From Bacteroidota bacterium (GTDB lineage Bacteria > Bacteroidota > Bacteroidia > B-17B0 > Aurantibacillaceae), in the NCBI GenBank assembly GCA_018267655.1, contig JAFDYB010000053.1:1-55745 (forward strand): a DNA stretch of 55,745 nucleotides, read 5' to 3'. This document shows, piece by piece, positions 15,078 through 22,786 of this stretch. Both the position numbers and the translations under genes were made by a program. How positions within the stretch are numbered: the stretch's first letter is position 1; the number at the start of each line of letters is the position of its first letter. Below the pieces are notes generated by a model. That model had not been told where the DNA came from and did not search any database. It worked only from the letters and a program-made list of their open reading frames with translations.

Positions 15078-17186
15078 ATGAAAAAAAAGCAATTACCCTA
15101 TATAAACCGCGAAATTAGTTGGCTCTCATTTAACGAACGTGTATTGCAAGAAGCGACAGACCCCACCACTCCGCTAATAGAACGACTAAAGTTTTTAGGT
15201 ATTTTTAGTAATAATCGCGATGAGTTTTATCGCGTAAGAGTAGCTACTGTTAAGCGCTTAATTAAAATGGGAAAACACGCCATTGATGTGTATGGCGAAG
15301 ACCCTGAAGAATTATTAACTAGATTGCAGCGCAAAGTAATTGAACAACAAAATAAATTTGAAGAGGCTTATCAAATAATTAAAAGCGAGTTGGCTGAAAA
15401 TAATGTTTTAATTGTTGACGAAAAACACTTAACATTAGCTCAAAAAGAATACATAAAAAATCATTTTATATCCGACATGACGGCTTCGCTATTTCCGGTT
15501 ATGATAAACGATAAAAAGCCCTTTCCGTTTTTAAAAGATAAGGCCTCATATTTATATTTAAAATTACAGTCAAAAGACGAAAAAAATCGTTTTAAATTTG
15601 CATTAATCGAAATTGAATCAGGCAGTAAACGATTTATTGTTTTACCTAAAATAGGAAACAGGCACTACATTATGTTGCGCGACGATGTTATAAGATTAAA
15701 CGCAGATTTAATTTTTGATATTTTTGGCTATAAAACAATTGAGTCGTACAACATCAAACTTACGCGTGATGCCGAGTTGGATATTGACAGTGACGTTGGC
15801 AAAAGTATGATGGAAAAAATATCGAAAAGCGTAAAGGCTCGTAAACAAGGCTTGCCGGTACGCTTCGTTTACGATGCCGCTATGCCAAATGACATGTTGC
15901 GTTATATTATGAAAAAATTAAACATGTCAAAAAAAGATAATGCCATACCCGGTGGGCGCTATCATAATTTTAAAGATTTTATTTCATTTCCGGTACTAGG
16001 AGAAAAAAAATTAACCTACAATCAACCAAAACCGCTTCAACATAAGTATTTGATTAACATTAATCACACTATTCTTAATGAAATAAAAAAGCGTGATATA
16101 CTTTTACACTACCCCTATCACACGTTTAACCACCTTATTAACTTACTTCGCGAGGCATCAATCGATCCAAAAGTTGAAAGCATTAAAATTACGTTATATC
16201 GCTTAGCCGATTCAAGTAATATTGCTAACTCACTTATAAACGCCGTTAAAAACGGCAAAAAAGTAACAGTGGTAGTTGAATTGCAAGCAAGGTTTGATGA
16301 AGAAAATAATATTTATTGGAGTAACAAATTGCAAGAAGAAGGAGCTAAAGTAATTTTTGGCGTGCCGGGATTAAAAGTACATTCAAAGCTTTGCATTATA
16401 ACAACATTTGAAAATGGTAAAGAAAATCAATATGCACACGTTGGCACAGGAAATTACAATGAAAAAACTGCTAAAATTTATACCGATTTTTCACTACTCA
16501 CAGTCAATAAAAAAATTACTGAAGAGGTAAATAAGGTATTTGATTTTTACGAAAATAATTTTAGAATATACGCATTTAAACATTTAGTAGTTTCGCCATT
16601 TTACATGCGCAGCACGTTTATTGAGTTAATTAAAAATGAAATTCATAATTCTCAAAAAAACAAACCTGCTGCGATTACTTTAAAAATGAATAGTTTGGTT
16701 GATAGGGAAATGATTAGCTATTTATATGAAGCTAGTAAAGCCGGTGTTAAAATTACCCTTATTATAAGAGGGGCATGCTCTCTAGTTACTGAGATGGCAG
16801 GCTGGAGTGATAATATAAAAGCATACAGCATAGTTGATAAGTATTTAGAACATTCGCGTGTGTTTATATTTCACAATAATGGCGATGAAAAAATATTTCT
16901 TTCAAGTGCCGATTGGATGAGCCGTAATTTAGACAGCAGAAGTGAAGTAGCAGTTCCGATTTATGATGCTGAAATTAGAAAACAGATAAAAGACATTATC
17001 TCTATTCAACTAAACGGAAATACAAAAGTAAGAATACTTGATAAAAAACAAGACAATATTTATAAGCAGCTTGGTTTAAAAGAGAAAAAAATTCGTGCTC
17101 AAGATGAAGTTTACAACTATTTATTAAATGACAAAAAACGCGAAACAAAACCTGTAAAAAAACACACTTTAACTTTAGCTCATTAA
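15078..17186 (+). CDS. ppk1: Polyphosphate kinase 1
   Basis: A 702-residue cytoplasmic or membrane-associated enzyme that reversibly polymerises the gamma-phosphate of ATP into polyphosphate. The N-terminal domain starts 'INREISWLSFNERVL', a family signature. The two active-site histidines fall at residues 435 (in 'LKVHSK') and 592 (in 'EHSRVF'), the same numbers as the catalytic pair of the E. coli enzyme. Length is standard. It is the first gene of an operon, with the exopolyphosphatase gene starting 2 bp after its stop. The 150-bp divergent gap to the peptidase gene contains no exact TAnnTTTG. Confidence 0.96.
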   Translation: MKKKQLPYINREISWLSFNERVLQEATDPTTPLIERLKFLGIFSNNRDEFYRVRVATVKRLIKMGKHAIDVYGEDPEELLTRLQRKVIEQQNKFEEAYQIIKSELAENNVLIVDEKHLTLAQKEYIKNHFISDMTASLFPVMINDKKPFPFLKDKASYLYLKLQSKDEKNRFKFALIEIESGSKRFIVLPKIGNRHYIMLRDDVIRLNADLIFDIFGYKTIESYNIKLTRDAELDIDSDVGKSMMEKISKSVKARKQGLPVRFVYDAAMPNDMLRYIMKKLNMSKKDNAIPGGRYHNFKDFISFPVLGEKKLTYNQPKPLQHKYLININHTILNEIKKRDILLHYPYHTFNHLINLLREASIDPKVESIKITLYRLADSSNIANSLINAVKNGKKVTVVVELQARFDEENNIYWSNKLQEEGAKVIFGVPGLKVHSKLCIITTFENGKENQYAHVGTGNYNEKTAKIYTDFSLLTVNKKITEEVNKVFDFYENNFRIYAFKHLVVSPFYMRSTFIELIKNEIHNSQKNKPAAITLKMNSLVDREMISYLYEASKAGVKITLIIRGACSLVTEMAGWSDNIKAYSIVDKYLEHSRVFIFHNNGDEKIFLSSADWMSRNLDSRSEVAVPIYDAEIRKQIKDIISIQLNGNTKVRILDKKQDNIYKQLGLKEKKIRAQDEVYNYLLNDKKRETKPVKKHTLTLAH

Positions 17187-17188
17187 CA

Positions 17189-18076
17189 ATGGTATTTGCA
17201 GCAATTGATATAGGAAGTAACGCTATTCGATTATTATTTTCGAGGGTATATATTGTTGATGGTAAGCCACATTTTAATAAAGAAGAGTTAATTCGTATGC
17301 CTATTCGATTAGGCGAAGATGTTTTTTTAAACGGAATAGTTTCTGAATTAAAGTGTACCCGATTAATTACAGCATTAAAGGGTTTTAGCGAATTAATTAA
17401 AGCTTACGAGGTTTCTGATTATAAAGCTGTGGCAACAAGCGCTTTGCGTGATGCCAGTAATGGCCCTGAAATAATCGAAAAAATTAAACGCGAAACCGAG
17501 TTAAACGTTGAAATAATTGACGGAAAACTTGAAGCCCAATTAGTTTTTTCTAACCATATAGAAGAATTTTTAAACCCTAAAAATGCTTATTTATACATTG
17601 ATGTTGGCGGTGGAAGCACTGAATTAACGCTCTACTACGACAATAAATTAATTGCATCGCGCTCGTTTAATATTGGTACTGTGCGCATGCTATTAAATAA
17701 AGATTTAAAAGAGGAGTGGGAAGAGATGAAATCGTGGGTAAAACGAAATACCGCAGGCATACACCCATTAAATGCAATTGGTTCGGGAGGGAACATAAAC
17801 AAGCTTTTTAAAATGAGTGGAAAAAAAGAAACGAAGCACTTAAATTACGATAAACTAAAAGGTCTTTCTGAAATGCTAAATAGTTACACGCTTCAAGAAA
17901 GAATAGAACGTTTAGATTTGAAGCCCGACAGAGCTGATGTAATTATTCACGCATCAAAAATATTTTTATCAGTAATGAAATATGGTGATATTGATAAAGT
18001 TTTTGTGCCACAAGTTGGCTTGTCTGATGGATTAGTGCATTTATTATACGAACAACACCTAAAAAAAACCAGCTAA
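17189..18076 (+). CDS. ppx: Exopolyphosphatase / GppA-family phosphatase (short form)
   Basis: A 295-residue protein of the actin-like ASKHA fold. It hydrolyses terminal phosphates from polyphosphate or pppGpp. Phosphate-binding loops are visible as 'AAIDIGSNAIRLL' (N-terminal), 'YIDVGGGSTEL' (about 133-143) and 'AIGSGGNINKL'. Only the two N-terminal domains are present; the C-terminal HD-like domain of the long E. coli Ppx is absent, as is usual in this phylum. It lies between ppk1 and the diadenylate cyclase with 2-bp and 1-bp gaps, so synthesis and breakdown of polyphosphate are co-transcribed. Confidence 0.92.
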   Translation: MVFAAIDIGSNAIRLLFSRVYIVDGKPHFNKEELIRMPIRLGEDVFLNGIVSELKCTRLITALKGFSELIKAYEVSDYKAVATSALRDASNGPEIIEKIKRETELNVEIIDGKLEAQLVFSNHIEEFLNPKNAYLYIDVGGGSTELTLYYDNKLIASRSFNIGTVRMLLNKDLKEEWEEMKSWVKRNTAGIHPLNAIGSGGNINKLFKMSGKKETKHLNYDKLKGLSEMLNSYTLQERIERLDLKPDRADVIIHASKIFLSVMKYGDIDKVFVPQVGLSDGLVHLLYEQHLKKTS

Positions 18077-18077
18077 T

Positions 18078-18875
18078 TTGCCTTTAAACGAGTTAATAGA
18101 TTTTAGAATAATTGATGCCATTGATATTTTATTGGTTTCGTTTATTTTATACGTCGCGTATAACCTTGTAAAAGGCACGTCGGCTGTAAATATTTTTATT
18201 GGCTTAGCGTTTATTTATTTTGCATATATAATTTTCAAGGCCTTTGATTTTAAGCTGTTATCGCTGCTACTGAGCAAATTTGTAAATGTTGGAGTTATTG
18301 TTGTAATGATAATATTTCAACCTGAAATTCGAAAATTTTTACTTTATATTGGTTCAAGCGAATTTTTAAAAAAAGTAAGCATTCAATCTGTTTTAAAAAT
18401 GAGTTTTAATCGCAACTCTGCAAATACTATTCCTCTAAATATTAGCGATATATTAAATGCATGCTTTATTTTATCTGCCTCTAAAACAGGCGCTCTAATA
18501 ATCATTACACGGAAAACTGATTTAAAATTTTATATTGATACGGGTGAAATTATTGATGCCGCTGTTACATCACGAATGCTAGAAAATATATTTTTTAAAA
18601 ACTCCCCACTGCACGACGGCGCTGTTATAATTAATGACAATAAAATTATTGCTGCCCGTTGCATTTTACCGGTTACCGAAAACCCAAATTTTCCCTCACA
18701 TTTTGGCATGCGACATAGAGCTGCTTTAGGAATTACTGAAAACACAGATGCTTTAGCTATTTCAGTAAGTGAACAAACGGGTGCCGTTTCGCTTTCAATT
18801 CATGGCGAAATAAATGCCGATTTAAGTAAAGAAAAATTAAATTATTTATTGGAAAAAAATTTGATTGTTGATTAG
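18078..18875 (+). CDS. cdaA: Membrane diadenylate cyclase (CdaA/DacA type)
   Basis: A 265-residue enzyme that makes cyclic di-AMP from two ATP at the inner membrane. Three hydrophobic segments fill about residues 14-80. The DAC domain follows, with the catalytic D-G-A at 180-182 and R-H-R at 212-214. The best start is TTG at 18078, one base after the ppx stop; no in-frame ATG occurs before the second membrane segment. The usual cdaA neighbours (folP, cdaR, glmM) are missing here, and instead it is third in a polyphosphate operon. This arrangement suggests joint expression of two signalling or stress metabolites, but no regulatory link is proven. Confidence 0.92.
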   Translation: MPLNELIDFRIIDAIDILLVSFILYVAYNLVKGTSAVNIFIGLAFIYFAYIIFKAFDFKLLSLLLSKFVNVGVIVVMIIFQPEIRKFLLYIGSSEFLKKVSIQSVLKMSFNRNSANTIPLNISDILNACFILSASKTGALIIITRKTDLKFYIDTGEIIDAAVTSRMLENIFFKNSPLHDGAVIINDNKIIAARCILPVTENPNFPSHFGMRHRAALGITENTDALAISVSEQTGAVSLSIHGEINADLSKEKLNYLLEKNLIVD

Positions 18876-18883
18876 AAAAATCA

Positions 18884-19225
18884 TTACCCTCCTGCCATTT
18901 TACATTTATAACCCAATTCACTCAAAATTTTAAAAATTTTTTCGCGATGGTTTCCTTGTATTAATATTTCACCTTCTTTGTAATTACCCCCCACACCACA
19001 TTTTTGCTTTAATGACTTAGTTAATTGCTCTAAGTCTTTTTCAGAACCAATAAAACCAACTATCCTGCTTAATAATTTTCCGCCGCCAAGCCGGTCGAGA
19101 TGAATTTTTAAATTTTGCTCGTGGTTTGCAATACTTGCGCGCTCATCTGTTTGCTCTTCCTCAAAACTAAAGTTAGGGTTTGTACTAAACACAAATGAAT
19201 TATTATTATTACTTTTTTTACTCAT
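18884..19225 (-). CDS. SUI1/eIF1-like translation factor (YciH family)
   Basis: A 113-residue protein whose last ~75 residues match the SUI1 fold: 'IHLDRLGGGKLLSRIVGF', 'KSLKQKCGVGG', 'EILIQGNHREKI' and a C-terminal glycine pair. Bacterial YciH proteins resemble eukaryotic eIF1 and can influence start-site fidelity. The N-terminal ~35 residues are polar and Asn/Ser/Glu-rich and probably unstructured. The start overlaps the stop of the upstream TPR gene by 4 bp, so the two are coupled. It is convergent with cdaA across only 8 bp. Confidence 0.88.
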   Translation of the reverse strand: MSKKSNNNNSFVFSTNPNFSFEEEQTDERASIANHEQNLKIHLDRLGGGKLLSRIVGFIGSEKDLEQLTKSLKQKCGVGGNYKEGEILIQGNHREKIFKILSELGYKCKMAGG

Positions 19226-20316
19226 CGTTTAAAATAAAACGTTATAAATGCAGCAAACAACGCTAATAAAAACAATACAATAAAAGGAATATAAGCTAAA
19301 GTTGCATTTGACGTGTAAACAGGAGTGTTTTTAGCAACGTGCTCATCTATAAATTGCTTTTGATTTTGTGCCAACTCATTTAATTTTAATAAACTATCTT
19401 TAATAATATTATTTTGTTTTAAGAGTAAAAACGCTTGTTTAAAATCGTTTTGTTTTTCTGCCAACACAATAGCAGCATCATTCCATTCTGTTTTTGCTTC
19501 TTGATAATCGAATTTTTTTATCATTGAATCGGATAAATTAAGATAATGCGCAGCCGATCTTAAATCGTTTTCTAATGCAAAACACTGCGCTAATGAAATA
19601 TAGCTATCGGTTTTTTCAACTTCATTACCCATCATTTCTTTTACCTTTAGCGAATTAAACAAATTAGCTTTTGCATCTTCTGTTTTTTTATCCTTAATGT
19701 TTACTGCGGCTAAATTATTATAGCCCATAGCTTCGCTTTCGTAGTCATTGTTTTGCCTGGCCTGCATAACAACCATGTTAAAATAACGACGGGCAGCATT
19801 AAAATCGTTTAAGTTATAGTTTAAAACGCCAAGGTTGATTAAACTTTTTATAGTTTGTTTATGATTTTGCTTTGCATTAAATACGGCAAGCGCATCTAAA
19901 TAATAAAGCTCGGCTTTTTTAAAATTTTGGATTTCAGAAAGCACATTACCCAAGTTCAATTTACTAAAGGCAATACCTATTGTATCTAAAAACTGTTCGC
20001 GAATTTTTAATGCTTGTTGATGATAATTAATAGCGGTAGTATAATCACCTTTTTTGTAATATAAAATACCAAGTAAGTTATATGCTTGAGCGCTCAACAA
20101 ATCATCTTTTGCCTTATTTAATTTTAATGCCGTTATAGCGCAATCAAAACTATATTGCGGATTTTTTGATCGGTTAGCAAAGCCCTCACGGTACAATACA
20201 TTAATTTTAATCGAATCATGTTTTAAATTAGCAATTACTACTTCTAATGAATCAATAGATTGAGAAAAACATTTAATAAAAATTAAACAAAAAAATATAA
20301 TAGCTTTGGTTTTCAC
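19222..20316 (-). CDS. TPR-repeat protein with signal peptide and C-terminal membrane anchor
   Basis: A 364-residue protein: signal peptide MKTKAIIFFCLIFIKCFSQ, then about six tetratricopeptide repeats (for example 'YNLLGILYYKKGDYTTAINY' and 'INLGVLNYNLNDFNAARRYF'), a charged linker, and a single C-terminal transmembrane helix (about 342-362) ending in KR. It looks like the sensory half of the TPR-histidine kinases common in this phylum, but without a kinase domain. It is an exported scaffold anchored in the inner membrane, possibly facing the periplasm. It is translationally coupled to the SUI1-like gene. A TAAATTTG element ends 4 nt before its start codon. Confidence 0.8.
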   Translation of the reverse strand: MKTKAIIFFCLIFIKCFSQSIDSLEVVIANLKHDSIKINVLYREGFANRSKNPQYSFDCAITALKLNKAKDDLLSAQAYNLLGILYYKKGDYTTAINYHQQALKIREQFLDTIGIAFSKLNLGNVLSEIQNFKKAELYYLDALAVFNAKQNHKQTIKSLINLGVLNYNLNDFNAARRYFNMVVMQARQNNDYESEAMGYNNLAAVNIKDKKTEDAKANLFNSLKVKEMMGNEVEKTDSYISLAQCFALENDLRSAAHYLNLSDSMIKKFDYQEAKTEWNDAAIVLAEKQNDFKQAFLLLKQNNIIKDSLLKLNELAQNQKQFIDEHVAKNTPVYTSNATLAYIPFIVLFLLALFAAFITFYFKR

Positions 20317-20320
20317 TTTT

Positions 20321-20328
20321 CAAATTTA
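20321..20328 (-). promoter_or_regulatory. TAAATTTG (-7 element) directly before the TPR gene start
   Basis: On the minus strand TAAATTTG ends 4 nt before the ATG at 20316. By comparison with the SRP RNA promoter in this window (the -7 G lies about 5 nt before the RNA start), transcription would begin at or beside the ATG, implying a leaderless mRNA. No good -33 element was found. Confidence 0.35.
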
Positions 20329-20352
20329 TACATTTAACTTAAATTTTATACT

Positions 20353-22068
20353 ATGCTTCATTATTTATTCTATCAAAAAAATTCTGCCTCCCACTATGTT
20401 TATATCGACCTTATTATTTCTGAAATAAATTCTGAAACAACAACCCTGTCCCTTGCTGCATGGCGACCCGGCAGATATGAGTTAGGAAATTTTTCAAAAA
20501 ATATTAAAAAAGTAGAGGTGTTTAACGAAAAAAACGAAGCTCTACCTTACACCAAAACCGACAAAGACACTTGGCAAATAGCAAACAAAAATGCCAAACA
20601 ACTAAAAGTAAGTTACAGTTATTTTTGTGCCGAATTAAATGCGGGCGCTTGCTTTGCCGATGTTTCGCAAATTTATATTAATCCCGTGCATTGTTGCATG
20701 AGAGTAATTGGCAGAGAACATGAACAACATAAAATTGAATTAAAAATCCCTGATGATTATAAAATTGCAACATCGCTAAGTGTAGAAAGAAACACCTTAA
20801 CCGCAGCTAATTACGAAGAGTTGGTAGACTCGCCATTTATTGCCTCGCCTAATTTACAGTACATTAATTATCAATCACATAATATTACTTTTCATTTGCA
20901 CTTTAACGGCATTTGCCGCCCCGACGAAAAACTTTACAAACAACACTTTGAATCCTTTACAAATAAAATGATTGATTTTTGGGGGGGCGCACCTATGAAT
21001 GACTACCATTTTTTATTTCAAGTATTATCACAAAAATTTTACCATGGCGTAGAGCATCAAAAAAACACTGTAATTGCTATTGGACCGGGTTACTCAATTA
21101 ACTCAGGAGAAACCTACGAAGATGTATTAGGAGTCAGCTGCCACGAATTATTTCATGCCTGGAATATTAAATACATTCGTCCTTACGAAATGTTGCCTTA
21201 CAATTATGCAAAAGAAAATTATGCGCGCACCGGCTATGTTTACGAAGGTTTCACAACCTATTACGGCGATAAATTATTGCTAAGCAGCAATGTTTTTACA
21301 ACACAACAATATTTTAATACACTTGAAGAGCGATTAACAAAACACTTTCACAACTACGGACGCTACAATTTAAGCGTGGCGGCAAGCAGCTGGGAAACTT
21401 GGCTAGACGGATATGTACCCGGCGTGCCTTATCGCAAAACAAGTATTTACGACGAAGGCTGCCTTATTGCTTTTATGCTAGATACCATGATTTTAAAAGC
21501 AAGCAGCAATAAAAAAAGTTTACGAGACGTGTGCGTGCTCCTTTACGAAAATTTTGGAAAGAAACAGATAGGCTATAAAGAAGAGGATATTATTAAAATT
21601 GTAAACGAAGTTGCAGGAAACAATTTTGCCGGTTTTTTTGAAAAATATGTTTACGGCACCACTGATTTTGAAGAAGCTTTACAGCCTTGTTTTGAGTATT
21701 TAGGAATTGATTTTTTAAAAACACACAATCCACATACAAGCGACCATTACTATGGATTTAAAGTAAGCGATCACAACAATGCAGCAAAAGTAACATTGGT
21801 TGCCCCCTACTCGCCTGCATGGAAAGCAGGTTTATTTGCAGGTGATGAAATTATTGCAATTAATAGTATTGTGCTAAAAAACAATTTAAATAATTGGCTG
21901 CATTATTTTTTACATAACGAAAGCGTTGAATTGCTAGTGAATAGCAACGAGCACATAAAACACATAATACTCGAAAAAGATAAAAAGCAAAACACTTATT
22001 TCTTTTTGCCAAAACTAACTTTAAAAAATAGCGACAATAAAAACTTTAAAGAGTGGCTGCAATTTTAA
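20353..22068 (+). CDS. M61-family metallopeptidase (glycyl aminopeptidase type) with PDZ domain
   Basis: A 571-residue zinc peptidase of the gluzincin type. The N-terminal beta-sandwich (about 1-160) is followed by the catalytic domain with H-E-L-F-H (264-268) and the third zinc ligand Glu 298 in 'YVYEGFTTYYGD'. A C-terminal PDZ domain ('SPAWKAGLFAGDEIIAINS', about 495-513) is present. No signal peptide is visible, so it is probably cytoplasmic. Length and motifs agree with the family, whose members favour N-terminal Gly or Ala. It is divergent from the TPR gene over 36 bp and is followed by the tRNA-Ala gene. Confidence 0.92.
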   Translation: MLHYLFYQKNSASHYVYIDLIISEINSETTTLSLAAWRPGRYELGNFSKNIKKVEVFNEKNEALPYTKTDKDTWQIANKNAKQLKVSYSYFCAELNAGACFADVSQIYINPVHCCMRVIGREHEQHKIELKIPDDYKIATSLSVERNTLTAANYEELVDSPFIASPNLQYINYQSHNITFHLHFNGICRPDEKLYKQHFESFTNKMIDFWGGAPMNDYHFLFQVLSQKFYHGVEHQKNTVIAIGPGYSINSGETYEDVLGVSCHELFHAWNIKYIRPYEMLPYNYAKENYARTGYVYEGFTTYYGDKLLLSSNVFTTQQYFNTLEERLTKHFHNYGRYNLSVAASSWETWLDGYVPGVPYRKTSIYDEGCLIAFMLDTMILKASSNKKSLRDVCVLLYENFGKKQIGYKEEDIIKIVNEVAGNNFAGFFEKYVYGTTDFEEALQPCFEYLGIDFLKTHNPHTSDHYYGFKVSDHNNAAKVTLVAPYSPAWKAGLFAGDEIIAINSIVLKNNLNNWLHYFLHNESVELLVNSNEHIKHIILEKDKKQNTYFFLPKLTLKNSDNKNFKEWLQF

Positions 22069-22137
22069 AGAGCCTTTAAAATAAATAGTATATTTGCACT
22101 TCGGTTTTTTGCTAAAATGTTGAAACATAAAAATAAA

Positions 22138-22212
<75 letters not shown>

Positions 22213-22261
22213 CAAATTCTACATAATTATGGCATGTAACTAATTAAATAGTTTATTTCAT

Positions 22262-22310
22262 GCCAAGTTCAAATATATTGTAGCCTAATCTATTTGTTAT
22301 TTTTCGTTTA
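22262..22310. repeat. 49-bp dispersed repeat, copy A
   Basis: It aligns without gaps to 37723-37771, 41 of 49 positions identical, sharing the core caaatatatt and tagcct. Both copies contain TATATTTG on the minus strand. Copy A has no gene on that strand nearby. Confidence 0.6.
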
Positions 22311-22319
22311 TACTTCCTC

Positions 22320-22361
22320 AAAAAAATATTTCCGTAGCCCTTGCTAGGCAAATATTTTTTT
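22320..22361. terminator. AT-rich hairpin, probable terminator
   Basis: The arms aaaaaaatattt (22320-22331) and aaatattttttt (22350-22361) are exact reverse complements around an 18-nt loop. The structure ends in T-runs in both directions. It could stop transcripts from the tRNA side. Confidence 0.5.
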
Positions 22362-22522
22362 TCGTTATCTAAATAAAAACTATCTAAGCATCTTTAGAGT
22401 AAAATATATTTGTACTTGATATCAGAGAGTCAACACCCGCTTCTCTAATTCTCAATAGGCTTCTTCTTTTTTTAACTCGTTTTATATAGTTTAGTATAAT
22501 CTAAGCATTATTTCGATTTATC

Positions 22523-22539
22523 ATCTCACTGAATGAGAT
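22523..22539. promoter_or_regulatory. Candidate operator of the R-M regulator
   Basis: atctca (22523-22528) and tgagat (22534-22539) form a perfect inverted repeat with a 5-nt spacer. It lies where the -33 region would be relative to TACTTTTA at 22557-22564, 46 bp before the regulator start. This placement suits autoregulation by the small XRE protein. Confidence 0.45.
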
Positions 22540-22585
22540 AAGAAAGCTTTTTTTGCTACTTTTATAGAGTTCAAAAAATATTAAG

Positions 22586-22786
22586 ATGAACAGGATTAAA
22601 GAAGTATTGGACGAGAAAGGATTAACTCAAACTTGGTTATCAGGAAATTTGGGTAAGAGTTACAATATGGTAAACTCTTATGCTCAAAACAGAAGGCAAC
22701 CAAGCCTAGAAGTTTTATTTGAAATAGGTAAGCTTTTAAAGGTTGATCCAAAGGAATTAATTAATTCAAAATTGAAAACTAAATGA
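22586..22786 (+). CDS. Small XRE-family HTH regulator of the R-M operon
   Basis: A 66-residue DNA-binding protein that is almost entirely one helix-turn-helix domain ('GLTQTWLSGNLGKSYNMVNS' is the HTH core). It is similar in size to the controller (C) proteins of restriction-modification systems and to Cro-like repressors. Its stop overlaps the hsdM start by 4 bp (ATGA), so it is translated with the methylase. The palindrome at 22523-22539 is a likely binding site. Timing control of methylase against nuclease is inference from the context. Confidence 0.85.
   Translation: MNRIKEVLDEKGLTQTWLSGNLGKSYNMVNSYAQNRRQPSLEVLFEIGKLLKVDPKELINSKLKTK

Larger units (their letters stand above)
22213..22585. 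other. Gap between tRNA-Ala and the R-M operon
   Basis: No gene is visible. The gap holds a 49-bp repeat shared with 37723-37771 (22262-22310), a hairpin with a poly-T run (22320-22361), and near its right end an operator-like inverted repeat (22523-22539) and a weak -7 element TACTTTTA (22557-22564) for the regulator gene. Confidence 0.6.
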
